A DNA stretch of 12,154 nucleotides from an uncultured Pseudomonadota bacterium (GTDB taxonomy: Bacteria; Myxococcota_A; UBA796; GCA-2862545), in contig CALATR010001247.1 in assembly GCA_937891875.1 (NCBI GenBank), positions 1-12,154 on the forward strand, written 5' to 3'. This document shows, in pieces, positions 1-7,520 of this stretch; within the stretch, counting starts at the first letter, position 1, and each line of letters begins with the position of its first letter. A program made the position numbers and the translations under genes. Under the pieces are notes generated by a model. That model did no database searches. It was not told the DNA's origin and was given only the letters and a program-made list of their open reading frames with translations.

Positions 1-755
1 ACGAGATCGGGGCTCGGGGCGGCGCCGAGGGGTCGCGCGCCGATGCCGAGCCCCGCCTGCATGGCCTGGGTGAGCACGAGGCTGGTGTCGCAGGCCAGGT
101 TGCCGCCGACCGAGACGGTCTGCTGCTCGCCGTCGACGTGGACCAGGGTCCACTGCTCCTCGGGGGTGCCGTCCAGAAACCGCAGGCAGGCGTGGTCGAC
201 CAGCTGGCTCGGGTGCTCGGGAAGACCGTTTGCAGCGGCATAGTCGCGGTGGGCGGCCAGGGCGGACGCAAAGGTCGTCACCCGGCGGAAGAGCAGGGTG
301 GCCTGGGTAGGCATGGAGAAGCGCAGCTGCACGTCCAGCGCCTCGGCGACCACGTCCAGCGGGGCGTCGGCAACGATCAGCTCGAGCGAGATCCCGTCGT
401 GGCGGGCAAGCCAGGCGGCGAGGTGGGAGAGGAACTCCGGAGTGACGACGACCGACGGCAGGGCGACCCGCAGCTTGCCGCGCAGGCGGTCGGTGGACGG
501 CGTGACGGCCTGCTCGGCCTCGGCGACGGCGGCCAGCACGCGCCGGGCGGGCCCGAGCAGGCGGTCGCCGCGGGCGGTGAGGGAGACCGAGCGGGTGGTG
601 CGGTGCAGCAGGCGTCCGCCGACGCGCTCCTCGAGGCGCTGGACCGCCCGGCTGACCTGATTGACCGACAGGCCGAGCTGGCGGGCGGCGGCGGTGAACC
701 CGCCGGTCTCGGCCACGGCGACGAAGCGGCGCACCTCGGCCAGGTTGTCCAGCAT
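1..755 (-). CDS. LysR-family transcriptional regulator, C-terminal end cut off by window edge
   Basis: DNA-binding transcriptional regulator of the LysR family, expected to act in the cytoplasm as a dimer or tetramer and to respond to a small-molecule effector. Reading the minus strand from the ATG at 755 gives an N-terminus (MLDNLAEVRRFVAVAETGGF) typical of the family. It is followed by the winged helix-turn-helix (about residues 15-55, with QVSRAVQRLEERVG) and the linker beginning LLHRTTRSVSLTARG. From about residue 90 it enters the effector-binding domain (LRVALPSVVVTPEFLSHL). The frame is open to base 1, giving about 251 residues; the family is usually about 300, so only the end is missing. 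There is no clear Shine-Dalgarno, so the start rests on family alignment. It is divergent from the acyl-CoA synthetase at 868, the usual arrangement for a LysR protein and its target. The effector is unknown. Confidence 0.95.
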   Translation of the reverse strand, partial: MLDNLAEVRRFVAVAETGGFTAAARQLGLSVNQVSRAVQRLEERVGGRLLHRTTRSVSLTARGDRLLGPARRVLAAVAEAEQAVTPSTDRLRGKLRVALPSVVVTPEFLSHLAAWLARHDGISLELIVADAPLDVVAEALDVQLRFSMPTQATLLFRRVTTFASALAAHRDYAAANGLPEHPSQLVDHACLRFLDGTPEEQWTLVHVDGEQQTVSVGGNLACDTSLVLTQAMQAGLGIGARPLGAAPSPDL

Positions 756-867
756 TGTGGCGTCATCAGCCAAGAGGCCTGCCTCACCATGGCGATCCGA
801 GCGCAGCCTATCCGGTGCGAGCATCGCCCGATGGGGGAGCGCGCGGTAGGGGGCAGGCGGAGGCCCG
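756..867. promoter_or_regulatory. Shared divergent promoter region, lysR-type gene / acyl-CoA synthetase gene
   Basis: This 112-nt gap separates two divergently transcribed genes and must hold both promoters if they are transcribed independently. It contains a perfect 6-bp inverted repeat, GGCGAT (791-796) and ATCGCC (823-828), 26 nt apart, and inside the right half a GCGA-GCA-TCGC palindrome (817-827). These are candidate LysR binding sites. I cannot place convincing -35/-10 elements in this GC-rich DNA. That the region is regulatory is inferred from gene layout; the inverted repeats are directly visible but could be chance. Confidence 0.5.
859..863 (+). promoter_or_regulatory. Ribosome binding site supporting the GTG start at 868
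   Basis: GGAGG lies 4 nt before the GTG at 868. The spacing is a little short. The match to the anti-Shine-Dalgarno sequence is why I accept this GTG as the start of the synthetase. Confidence 0.55.
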
Positions 868-2475
868 GTGAGCACACTCGGCAGGGACAGCGGCGGGACG
901 AGGGCCTGGGCCAGCGTAGGTGCCGAGCAGGCGGTCCTGGAGCAGCTGGCCGGGCTGGACGGCGACCTGGAGTCCGGGTTCAACGCCGCAGAAGAGTGCT
1001 TGTACCGGCATCCTGCGGGCAACCTCGCCCTGGTTTGGCGCTCCGGATCCCAGCGCCTGGAGGTCACCTTCGGGGAGCTGGCAGACGCCGCGGATCGCAT
1101 GGCCGCCGAGCTCGCTGCGAGAGGCGTCGGGCCGGGCTCCCGGGTCGCCGTGCTCCTGCCGCGCCGTCCCGAGCTGCTGCACACCCTCTTCGCCATCTGG
1201 CGGCTCGGTGCAGCGGTCGTGCCGCTGTTCACCGCCTTCGGCCCCACCGCCATCGCGACCCGGGTCGAGGCGGCAGGCGCCACCGTGCTGGTCACCGACG
1301 GGGTGTTCGCCACCCGCCTGCCCGAGCACTTCGGCCTGTCCGTGGTCGACGTCGACCAGCCGCTCCGCGCCCGAGCCCCCGCGCCTCCGCTGCGGCGCCA
1401 CGCCCCGTCTCAGCCCTTCATCGTGCTGTTCACCTCGGGCACGTCGGGCTTCCCCAAGGGGGTGCCGGTGCCGCTGCGGGCGCTGCTCTCGTTTCGCGCC
1501 TACCTCGACTACTCGGTCGCCCTGCGCCCCGACGATCGCCTGTGGTGCGTGGCCGATCCCGGCTGGGCGTACGGCCTGTTCTGCGGCCTCGTCGGTCCCA
1601 TGATCCTCGGCGCTGCGATCCGCTTCCTGCAGGATGGCTTCGAGCCCCGACGGGCCGCCGCCTTCCTCGTCGAGGAGCGGATCACCGCGGTCATGAGCGC
1701 GCCTACCGCCTACCGGCTCATGCTCCCCTGGCTCTCCCGGAGCGGCCTGCGCCTGGCCTGCAGCGCCGGTGAGCCGCTGCCCCCCGAGCTCGCCCACGCC
1801 TTCCGCCGGGCGACCGGGGCTCCGGTGTTCGACCAGTACGGCCAGACCGAGGTCGGCATGGTCGCAGGCAACCACCACGGGCTCGCCCACACGGTGATCG
1901 ACGGGTCGATGGGCCTTGCCGTGCCCGGCTACCGGGTCGCGGTGCTCGATCGTGCCGGCCACCCGGTCATCGGCGAGCGCGGTCGCCTCGCGGTCCACCT
2001 GGACGACAGCCCCATGGGCTACTTCACCGGCTACCTGGGCTCGCGTCCGTCTGTCCGCGACGACGCCTGCTTCACCCCGGACGGCTGGTATCTGACCGGC
2101 GACCTCGCGGTGCAGGCCGAGGCCGGCCACCTCTCCTTCGCCTCCCGCAGCGACGATCTCATCGTCAGCTCCGGCTACCGGGTGGGTCCCGCGGAGATCG
2201 AGGAGCAGCTCCTGCGCCACCCGGCGGTCGCCGACTGCGTCGTGGTCGGCCGGCCGGACCGCGCTCGCGGTGAGGTGATCGTCGCGTTCGTGGTGCCCGC
2301 CCACCTGGACGAGGCGGAGCACCTGATCGGGGATCTCCAGGCCTACGTGCGCCGGGAGCTCGCCGCGCACCTGGCCCCGCGCGAGGTGCGGCTCATCGAG
2401 GAGATCCCGCGGTCGCCCAGCGGAAAGCCGCAGCGCTTCGTGCTGCGCCGCGGGCTCGAGCTGCAGCGGCGCTGA
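868..2475 (+). CDS. AMP-forming acyl-CoA synthetase (ACSM/acetyl-CoA synthetase-like)
   Basis: Cytoplasmic ANL-superfamily enzyme that activates a carboxylic acid with ATP to an acyl-adenylate and then forms the CoA thioester. All core motifs are visible in 535 residues, a normal length: phosphate loop TSGTSGFPKG (189-198), YGQTE (324-328), YLTGD (408-412), A8 hinge DDLIVSSGYRVGPAEIEE (429-446) and the A10 loop PRSPSGKPQRF with catalytic Lys520. The SSGYRVGPAEIE form of A8 resembles medium-chain acyl-CoA synthetases and related acetyl- or aryl-CoA ligases more than long-chain FadD, but the substrate cannot be read from sequence. The start is a GTG with GGAGG 4 nt upstream. The protein has only two lysines, Lys197 in the phosphate loop and Lys520 in A10. 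It is divergent from a LysR regulator, which probably controls it, and is followed by a plausible terminator. Confidence 0.95.
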   Translation: MSTLGRDSGGTRAWASVGAEQAVLEQLAGLDGDLESGFNAAEECLYRHPAGNLALVWRSGSQRLEVTFGELADAADRMAAELAARGVGPGSRVAVLLPRRPELLHTLFAIWRLGAAVVPLFTAFGPTAIATRVEAAGATVLVTDGVFATRLPEHFGLSVVDVDQPLRARAPAPPLRRHAPSQPFIVLFTSGTSGFPKGVPVPLRALLSFRAYLDYSVALRPDDRLWCVADPGWAYGLFCGLVGPMILGAAIRFLQDGFEPRRAAAFLVEERITAVMSAPTAYRLMLPWLSRSGLRLACSAGEPLPPELAHAFRRATGAPVFDQYGQTEVGMVAGNHHGLAHTVIDGSMGLAVPGYRVAVLDRAGHPVIGERGRLAVHLDDSPMGYFTGYLGSRPSVRDDACFTPDGWYLTGDLAVQAEAGHLSFASRSDDLIVSSGYRVGPAEIEEQLLRHPAVADCVVVGRPDRARGEVIVAFVVPAHLDEAEHLIGDLQAYVRRELAAHLAPREVRLIEEIPRSPSGKPQRFVLRRGLELQRR

Positions 2476-2481
2476 CTGCCC

Positions 2482-2505
2482 GCGTTCGCCGCCGGACGCT
2501 TTTTT
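2482..2505 (+). terminator. Putative intrinsic terminator after the acyl-CoA synthetase gene
   Basis: GCGTTC (2482-2487) can pair with GGACGC (2494-2499), six pairs including one T-G wobble, around the loop GCCGCC. Six T residues (2500-2505) follow directly. It begins 6 nt after the synthetase stop codon. A run of six T is striking in DNA this GC-rich. The stem is short, so efficiency is uncertain. If active, it separates the synthetase from the lysine-rich gene downstream. Confidence 0.6.
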
Positions 2506-2625
2506 CCGATCTTCCTGGCGAGGTCTCGGCTCGTTTCGGGTGGGAGCAGGTGTGGGCTCTGAACGCCCCGTCGGCGGCCTCTGCCGCCGTCCCCGGATCC
2601 TCGCCGGAAATCCGTTGGAGCCCCG

Positions 2626-4851
2626 ATGCCGTCCGTCCAGCCGAAGATGTCGCAGCAGCAGAGCCTGACCTCGAACCAGAAGCTCGACCCGAACCGGCCC
2701 AAGAAGAAGGCGCCTCGCCCGCCGAAGTCGAACCAGGAGCAGCTCGAGGAGCTCAACGAGGTCACCTACGACGGGGACGGCATCCTCCAGCGCATGGACG
2801 AGATGGGCCTCGAGCGCGAGGAGCCCGACCCCAGCCTCTTCAACGACGACTTCTCCGACACGGCGTCCCTGTACGAGGCCTTCCGCGGCAAGGAGGCGCC
2901 CCGGGGCAAGAACGGCGACTTCGTCAAGGACGGGATCGCCAAGCGCCTGGGCCTCGAGGGCCAGCGCCAGGGCTTCTACCTGCTGGGCGAGCAGGACGAG
3001 TACGAGTCCGACCGCCACGAAGGCATCGGGACGGACAACCAGAAGGAGGAGACCGACGAGACCTACCTCTCGCGCACCTTCCAGGACGACAAGACCTTCG
3101 AGAAGGACGTGCCCAAGGAGCTCGAGTTCACCAAGGGGCAGAAGCAGCCCAAGGCCATGGAGAAGCTCCGCAAGATGGCGGTGCGCTCGGCGAAGGTCAT
3201 CGACGAGCACGCCCACGACGTCACCAGCACCACGGTCATGGTCGGCGGCGCCACTGCGGAGATGAAGGAGCGCCGCGACGAGAAGCTGGTCAAGCTCGAC
3301 GAGCTGGTGGGCAAGGCCGGCCCGGGCGACACCAAGGACTTCGACGACGAGATCGACAAGGAGAAGGACAAGCTCAAGGAATCGGCCGCCAAGTACAAGA
3401 ACTGGCAGCGCACCCACGAGCAGATGGTCGGCGCGAGCGCGGTGGTCAGCGACAAGGCGGACACCGCCTACAAGACCAGCCAGTTCGTCGACGAGTCGGA
3501 GAAGTCGATCACCAAGGACACGCCGCTCGACTGGAAGGTCGAGGAGAGCGCCCGCAAGAAGGTCGAGGTCTCGCTGGAGGACCGCAAGGAGACCAAGCGC
3601 CACCAGACGGCCGCCCTGCGGGTGCAGGACGAGATGAAGAAGGACGAGCTGCTCGACGACGGCTTCCTCGACCTGCTCACCCTCAGCAACAAGAACCCCC
3701 ACGGCTACAAGTCCAAGGGCAAGGGGCTGTGGGAGAAGGGCAAGGGCAAGGTGAAGGGCGCCATCGTCGGCGCCCTCTTCGGCGGCTTCGCGCCGGTGGA
3801 GGAGATGCAGGAGGTCCAGGGCGGGCGCAAGAGCGAGCTGAAGCGGGACTGGGCCAAGCCCATCACCAACCTGAAGAACTCGATCAAGGAGGCGGAGAAG
3901 CTCCGCAAGTCGGGGGCGATGGGCGGCAGGAAGGCGTCGGCGGTCTACGCCATGCTCAAGGTGCTGTCCGAGGGCGTCATCCCGATGGTGCGGGACATCC
4001 TGACCAGCGTCGGCATCTGGTGCGCCATCCTCGCGTTCTTCACCCTGGGCGGGACCGCGCCGGTCGCCGCGGCCGCCGGCGCGCTCTCCCTGTTCCTGAC
4101 GCTGTTCAAGCTGGGTCTGGACTTCGGCCTGTTCGTCTGGTCCGCGGTCAAGAGCAGCCAGCACAAGGACCACGACCACCGCAAGAACGAGCTGGCGACC
4201 GGAGAGTCCTACAACCGGTTCGTCGACGTGGCGCTCGGCGGGACGAAGGTGGGCATGGGGGTCGGCATCGGCACCAACTCGAACGGCAGGTCGATCGGGC
4301 CGGACAACCTGATGAAGAACCGCGTCGAGGACCTCAAGGGCAACTACACCGACACCAGGTACGGCAGCACCGGCATCAAGCAGGGCGGCATGGGCAACAC
4401 GAAGTTCAAGAGCCCCATGGGCACCCACGAGGTCAACACCGACCAGAGCCTCACGACCGACTTCGTGCTCTCCGGCCCCGTCGGCGGCGGCATGATCAAG
4501 GGCATGAACGTCGTCAACAACAAGATGATCAAGGGCGGCGGCGTCAAGAACGTCAAGAAGAACGAGCAGAAGAGGCTCAACGAGGAGGGCAACCAGCAGC
4601 TCGAGAAGCGCCAGCAGGACGACAAGGAGCACGACGACCAGATCACGAAGGAGCACCAGGAGGCGCTCGACCGGCCGATCGGCCAGTTCTGGAAGGTGCA
4701 CGAGCTGTTTGGCAATCTGCCCGACAAGATGGAGTCCGGCGTGAAGAAGGCCGACCCGAAGAAGCTGAAGGACGGCGTCGACGGCGACCCGATGGAGGCG
4801 GTCAAGGCGGTCGCGGACATCGGCCCCATCATGGAGGAGTTCAAGGGGTAG
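2626..4851 (+). CDS. Lysine-rich, highly charged protein with central hydrophobic hairpin, family not recognised
   Basis: I do not recognise the family. The 741 residues divide into regions. Residues 1-45 are a Lys/Pro/Gln-rich, probably disordered tail with no signal peptide. Residues 60-160 are acidic. Residues 165-350 are charged and helix-prone, probably coiled coil. Residues 355-390 are Lys/Gly-rich and end in a glycine-zipper-like stretch (KGAIVGALFGGFAP). Two hydrophobic segments (about 442-472 and 475-508) are joined by a short Gly/Thr/Pro turn. Residues 525-640 are Gly/Asn/Thr-rich, and the tail is again charged. My hand count is about 88 lysines (roughly 12%) and one cysteine (Cys466), unlike its lysine-poor neighbours. 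The ATG at 2626 has GGAG at 2617-2620, 5 nt upstream. Such a hairpin between charged helices could insert into membranes, as in pore-forming toxins or secreted effectors, but this is inference. It stands alone between a terminator and a 220-nt gap. Confidence 0.85.
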   Translation: MPSVQPKMSQQQSLTSNQKLDPNRPKKKAPRPPKSNQEQLEELNEVTYDGDGILQRMDEMGLEREEPDPSLFNDDFSDTASLYEAFRGKEAPRGKNGDFVKDGIAKRLGLEGQRQGFYLLGEQDEYESDRHEGIGTDNQKEETDETYLSRTFQDDKTFEKDVPKELEFTKGQKQPKAMEKLRKMAVRSAKVIDEHAHDVTSTTVMVGGATAEMKERRDEKLVKLDELVGKAGPGDTKDFDDEIDKEKDKLKESAAKYKNWQRTHEQMVGASAVVSDKADTAYKTSQFVDESEKSITKDTPLDWKVEESARKKVEVSLEDRKETKRHQTAALRVQDEMKKDELLDDGFLDLLTLSNKNPHGYKSKGKGLWEKGKGKVKGAIVGALFGGFAPVEEMQEVQGGRKSELKRDWAKPITNLKNSIKEAEKLRKSGAMGGRKASAVYAMLKVLSEGVIPMVRDILTSVGIWCAILAFFTLGGTAPVAAAAGALSLFLTLFKLGLDFGLFVWSAVKSSQHKDHDHRKNELATGESYNRFVDVALGGTKVGMGVGIGTNSNGRSIGPDNLMKNRVEDLKGNYTDTRYGSTGIKQGGMGNTKFKSPMGTHEVNTDQSLTTDFVLSGPVGGGMIKGMNVVNNKMIKGGGVKNVKKNEQKRLNEEGNQQLEKRQQDDKEHDDQITKEHQEALDRPIGQFWKVHELFGNLPDKMESGVKKADPKKLKDGVDGDPMEAVKAVADIGPIMEEFKG

Positions 4852-4952
4852 GGATTGGCGGGAAGGCGGGACGCCCCATGCGCCCGGCGGGCCGCTGGCC
4901 GGGAGGGGCGACATCGAGCCGATCGCACCGAGCCCTGCGCCCTGCCTGCGCT

Positions 4953-4994
4953 GCACTGGGACTGGAGGCTGAGGACTGGAGACTGCAGACCGGG
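4953..4994. repeat. Short imperfect heptanucleotide tandem repeat in the intergenic gap
   Basis: The 220-nt gap 4852-5071 holds about six degenerate 7-nt units in phase: GCACTGG, GACTGGA, GGCTGAG, GACTGGA, GACTGCA and GACCGGG. The core can also be read as two 14-nt units (4960-4973 and 4974-4987) matching at 11 of 14 positions. I see no terminator or promoter in the rest of the gap. The function is unknown; it may be a slippage-derived simple repeat. Confidence 0.55.
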
Positions 4995-5071
4995 CCTCCA
5001 CGACTGCCAGAAGCTAAGCGACGTCCGCCGCTGCTCTCCATCGCCTCCCGTAGCGCCCGGAGCTGATCCCG

Positions 5072-5956
5072 ATGACCGCCTTCTCGACGCCGCTCTCTCG
5101 CCGCCTCGGCCTCCGCTACCCCCTGGTCGCAGCGCCGATGTTCCTGGTGTCCAACCGCCAGATGCTGCTCGCCTGTGCCGAGGCCGGGATCCTGGGTGCC
5201 ATGCCCAGCCTGAACCGGCGTACCTCCGAGGCGTTCGCCGAGGACCTCGCCTGGCTGAAGGCCCGCACGGACAAGCCCTTCGCCATCAACGTCACCATCG
5301 GCCTGACCGAGCCCGAGCGGCTGGAGCGCGACGTCGCCCTGTGCCTGGAGCACGAGGTCGCGGTGATGATCACCAGCTACGGCAACCCGACCGAGATCGT
5401 GCGGCGCGCCCACGAGCGCGACACCATCGTCTTCCACGACGTCATCAACCTGCGCCACGGACAGAAGGCGCGCGATGCGGGCGTGGACGCGATCATCGCC
5501 GTGAGCCAGGGAGCGGGCGGCCACGCGGGCACGGTCAACCCCTACGTGCTCGTGCCCTGGCTGCGCCGTGAGCTGGGCGTGCCCATCATCGCGGCGGGCT
5601 GCATCTCGGGCGGCGATCAGGTCGCGGCGGCCCTGGCTCTCGGCGGCGAGCTCGCCTACATCGGCACCCGCTTCATCGCCTCGGAGGAGGCGGGCGCCCA
5701 GGACGCGTACAAGGCGCTGATCACCACCGCGACCCACGACGATGTCGTCTACACCAACGAAGTATCCGGGGTAAACGCCAACTTCCTGCGTCAGACCCTC
5801 CAGCGGGGCGCGTCGGAGGGCAACCCGGCGAAGCGCTGGAAGGACATCTGGTCCGCGGGCCAGGGCGTGACCCTCATCGACGAGGTGCTCCCCATCGAGC
5901 GCATCGTCGACGACATCGTGCGCGAGTACCACGACGCGAAGGCGCGCCTGGGGTGA
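5072..5956 (+). CDS. Nitronate monooxygenase-family FMN-dependent enzyme
   Basis: TIM-barrel flavoenzyme of the nitronate monooxygenase (formerly 2-nitropropane dioxygenase) family. Characterised members oxidise alkyl nitronates such as propionate 3-nitronate using FMN and O2; many relatives have unknown substrates, and the family also contains FabK-type enoyl reductases. Visible features are the N-terminal strand YPLVAAPMFLVSN (16-28), the GAGGHAG loop (147-153) with the likely catalytic His151, and the FMN-phosphate site GCISGGDQVAAALALGG followed by YIGTRF (196-201). At 294 residues it is slightly short for the family but has all core motifs. An in-frame TAG at 5051-5053 limits upstream extension, so the ATG at 5072 is secure; GGAG lies 9 nt before it. 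The stop codon overlaps a possible GTG start (5953) of the next gene, so the two may be co-transcribed. Confidence 0.93.
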   Translation: MTAFSTPLSRRLGLRYPLVAAPMFLVSNRQMLLACAEAGILGAMPSLNRRTSEAFAEDLAWLKARTDKPFAINVTIGLTEPERLERDVALCLEHEVAVMITSYGNPTEIVRRAHERDTIVFHDVINLRHGQKARDAGVDAIIAVSQGAGGHAGTVNPYVLVPWLRRELGVPIIAAGCISGGDQVAAALALGGELAYIGTRFIASEEAGAQDAYKALITTATHDDVVYTNEVSGVNANFLRQTLQRGASEGNPAKRWKDIWSAGQGVTLIDEVLPIERIVDDIVREYHDAKARLG

Positions 5957-6021
5957 GGCGGCGCTGGGGAGGCCCCGGTTCAACCCTCGCGAAATGGGTC
6001 GATAGGGCAGCACGAGGCCCG

Positions 6022-7482
6022 ATGGACTCCCCGACCGCCCCATCACCGCTGGACCTGCTCCGCCGTCGACAGCTGGCGGCGATGTTCGCCATGGCCCTCG
6101 GATCCGCGCTCCTCACCATGGTCGCGACGGTCGTGGTGTCGGCGACCCGGGTGGAGAGCACGGTGGTCGACATGGCGGGGCGGCAGCGCATGCTCTCCCA
6201 GCTCGCCGCACTCCACGCGGCCGACCTGGCCTCCCGGGTGGACGAGGCGGCGGCGGAGGAGCGGTCCGAGGCGCTGCTCTCCGTGCTGGATGACCTCGAG
6301 ACCCAGCATCGGGTACTCACCGCTGGCGACCCCGTCGCCCACGTGCGCGGGATCAGCGACGAGGCGACGCTCTCTCACTACTACGGCACCGGCACCTCTC
6401 TCGATCGGCGTATGCGCGCGTTCCTCGCCCATGGTCGCGGACTCGTCGCCGGCGGGCGGACCCCGAGCATCGAAGAGGCCCAGGCGTTCCGCGAGGAGAG
6501 CGCGCGCCTGCTGCCGCTCCTCGAGAGTGCCGTGCAGCTGCACCGCGCCGAGCTGGAGCACCGGGCGGACTGGGTGCCCACCGCGCTCTTCGGCGTGTTC
6601 CTGGCCTCCCTCGCCGGGCTGTCCGGACTGTGGATCTTCGTCTTCCGGCCGGGCCTGCAGCTGTTTGCCAAGGAGCACGGCCGCCTGATCGCTGCGGAGG
6701 CCCGCCGTGACGTGGACGCCGCCATGCAGCGCTTCCAGCGACGGGTGACCGGCGCCCTGGAGCTGGTCGAGACCGAGCGCGATCTGCTCCGCCTGGTCGG
6801 TCGGGCCAGCCTGGAGCTCGGAGCGAGCGCACCGATCGAGGTCCTGCTGTCCGACGAGTCCGAGTCCCACATGGTCGTCGGTGCGACCCACCCCCAGGAG
6901 GGCGGACCGGGCTGCGGCGTGCGCTCGCCCTGGCAGTGCCCGGCGCTCCGGCGGGGTCGGACGTCGCTGTTCCCCGACAGCCAGTCCCTGGACGCGTGCC
7001 CCGAGCTGGTCGACCGCGAGGGGTCCTGCTCGGCGGCGTGCGTGCCGCTGTCGTTCATGGGCGACTCCATCGGCGTCGCCCACGTGACCTTTCCTGCCGG
7101 TGTCGAGCCGAGCGCCGACTACCTGCAGCGCCTGGAGTTCCTGGCGAGCGCGTCGGCCGCCCGGCTGTCGACCCTGCGCGAGGAGTTCGTCATCGTGTTC
7201 GCCGATGCCGACGCCGAGACCGCGGTGCGGGTGATCGACCGGGTGCGCATCCACCTCGCCAACGTGGTCTCGGGTACGGACACGCCCACCTTCACCGCCA
7301 GCTACGGGATCTCCGACACTCGGATCGGACGCGACCTGACCATGCTGATCCAGGTGGCGGACGCCGCGCTGCTCCGGGCGAAGGACCGGGGTCGGGATCG
7401 GGCCCTGGTCGCGGACATGGGCAAGTCGATCGCCCGCCTCGAGCCCGCGCGACGCGACGACGGCGAGGAAGAGGCCGCATGA
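6022..7482 (+). CDS. Membrane sensor: PilJ/NarX-like input, cysteine-rich GAF-like domain and truncated GGDEF remnant
   Basis: Inner-membrane sensor of 486 residues counted from the ATG at 6022. TM1 is at about 18-42. A periplasmic helical domain opens with a PilJ/NarX-type motif (VVDMAGRQRMLSQ, about 48-60), and TM2 is at about 184-208. A GAF-like domain (about 252-377) carries five cysteines at 298, 306, 326, 336 and 340. The C-terminus (387-463) resembles only the second half of a GGDEF domain: EEFVIVF, then PTFTASYGISD, then ADAALLRAKDRGRDR. The first half, including the metal- and GTP-binding residues and the GG of the signature, is absent, so I predict no diguanylate cyclase activity. 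I prefer the ATG (GAGG 4 nt upstream), which puts TM1 near the N-terminus. The frame also allows a GTG at 5953 (509 residues) overlapping the previous stop as GTGA. Confidence 0.9.
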   Translation: MDSPTAPSPLDLLRRRQLAAMFAMALGSALLTMVATVVVSATRVESTVVDMAGRQRMLSQLAALHAADLASRVDEAAAEERSEALLSVLDDLETQHRVLTAGDPVAHVRGISDEATLSHYYGTGTSLDRRMRAFLAHGRGLVAGGRTPSIEEAQAFREESARLLPLLESAVQLHRAELEHRADWVPTALFGVFLASLAGLSGLWIFVFRPGLQLFAKEHGRLIAAEARRDVDAAMQRFQRRVTGALELVETERDLLRLVGRASLELGASAPIEVLLSDESESHMVVGATHPQEGGPGCGVRSPWQCPALRRGRTSLFPDSQSLDACPELVDREGSCSAACVPLSFMGDSIGVAHVTFPAGVEPSADYLQRLEFLASASAARLSTLREEFVIVFADADAETAVRVIDRVRIHLANVVSGTDTPTFTASYGISDTRIGRDLTMLIQVADAALLRAKDRGRDRALVADMGKSIARLEPARRDDGEEEAA

Positions 7483-7520
7483 GCCGCGCTGCGTCGGTCG
7501 GGAACGGATAGGACGAAGCG

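Noticed and set aside
138..1772. A 544-codon plus-strand open frame across the LysR gene and into the synthetase
   Set aside because: Gly/Arg/Ala-rich with no recognisable motif. It crosses the divergent promoter and overlaps two clear family members in other frames.
2515..2531. Sigma-54-like CTGGC...GCT with GG-N10-GC spacing upstream of the lysine-rich gene
   Set aside because: The TT of the -12 element is missing and such partial matches are frequent in DNA this GC-rich.
2626..4851. Contractile-injection (eCIS) cargo of the DUF4157 type
   Set aside because: No HExxH metalloprotease motif and no sheath, tube or baseplate gene in the window. Only the general layout of charged helices and a hydrophobic hairpin is similar.
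4953..4994. CRISPR array or attachment site
   Set aside because: The units are only 7 nt, adjoin each other without spacers and are degenerate. No cas or integrase gene is present.
808..5001. A 1397-codon minus-strand open frame opposite the synthetase and the lysine-rich gene
   Set aside because: The translation is low-complexity Leu/Val/Asp/Arg-rich with no domain. It is the mirror of the GC-biased codons of two well-supported plus-strand genes. Its length reflects stop-codon scarcity.
2550..5066. An 838-codon plus-strand frame overlapping the lysine-rich gene
   Set aside because: Arg/Gly/Gln-rich shadow of the 2626-4851 gene. The chosen frame has a Shine-Dalgarno, clear domain-like segments and natural composition; this one does not.
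5953..6021. N-terminal extension of the sensor from the GTG at 5953
   Set aside because: The extra 23 residues are Arg/Gly-rich with only a weak ribosome site, and they push TM1 away from the N-terminus. The ATG at 6022 fits better, though the GTGA overlap keeps the longer form possible.
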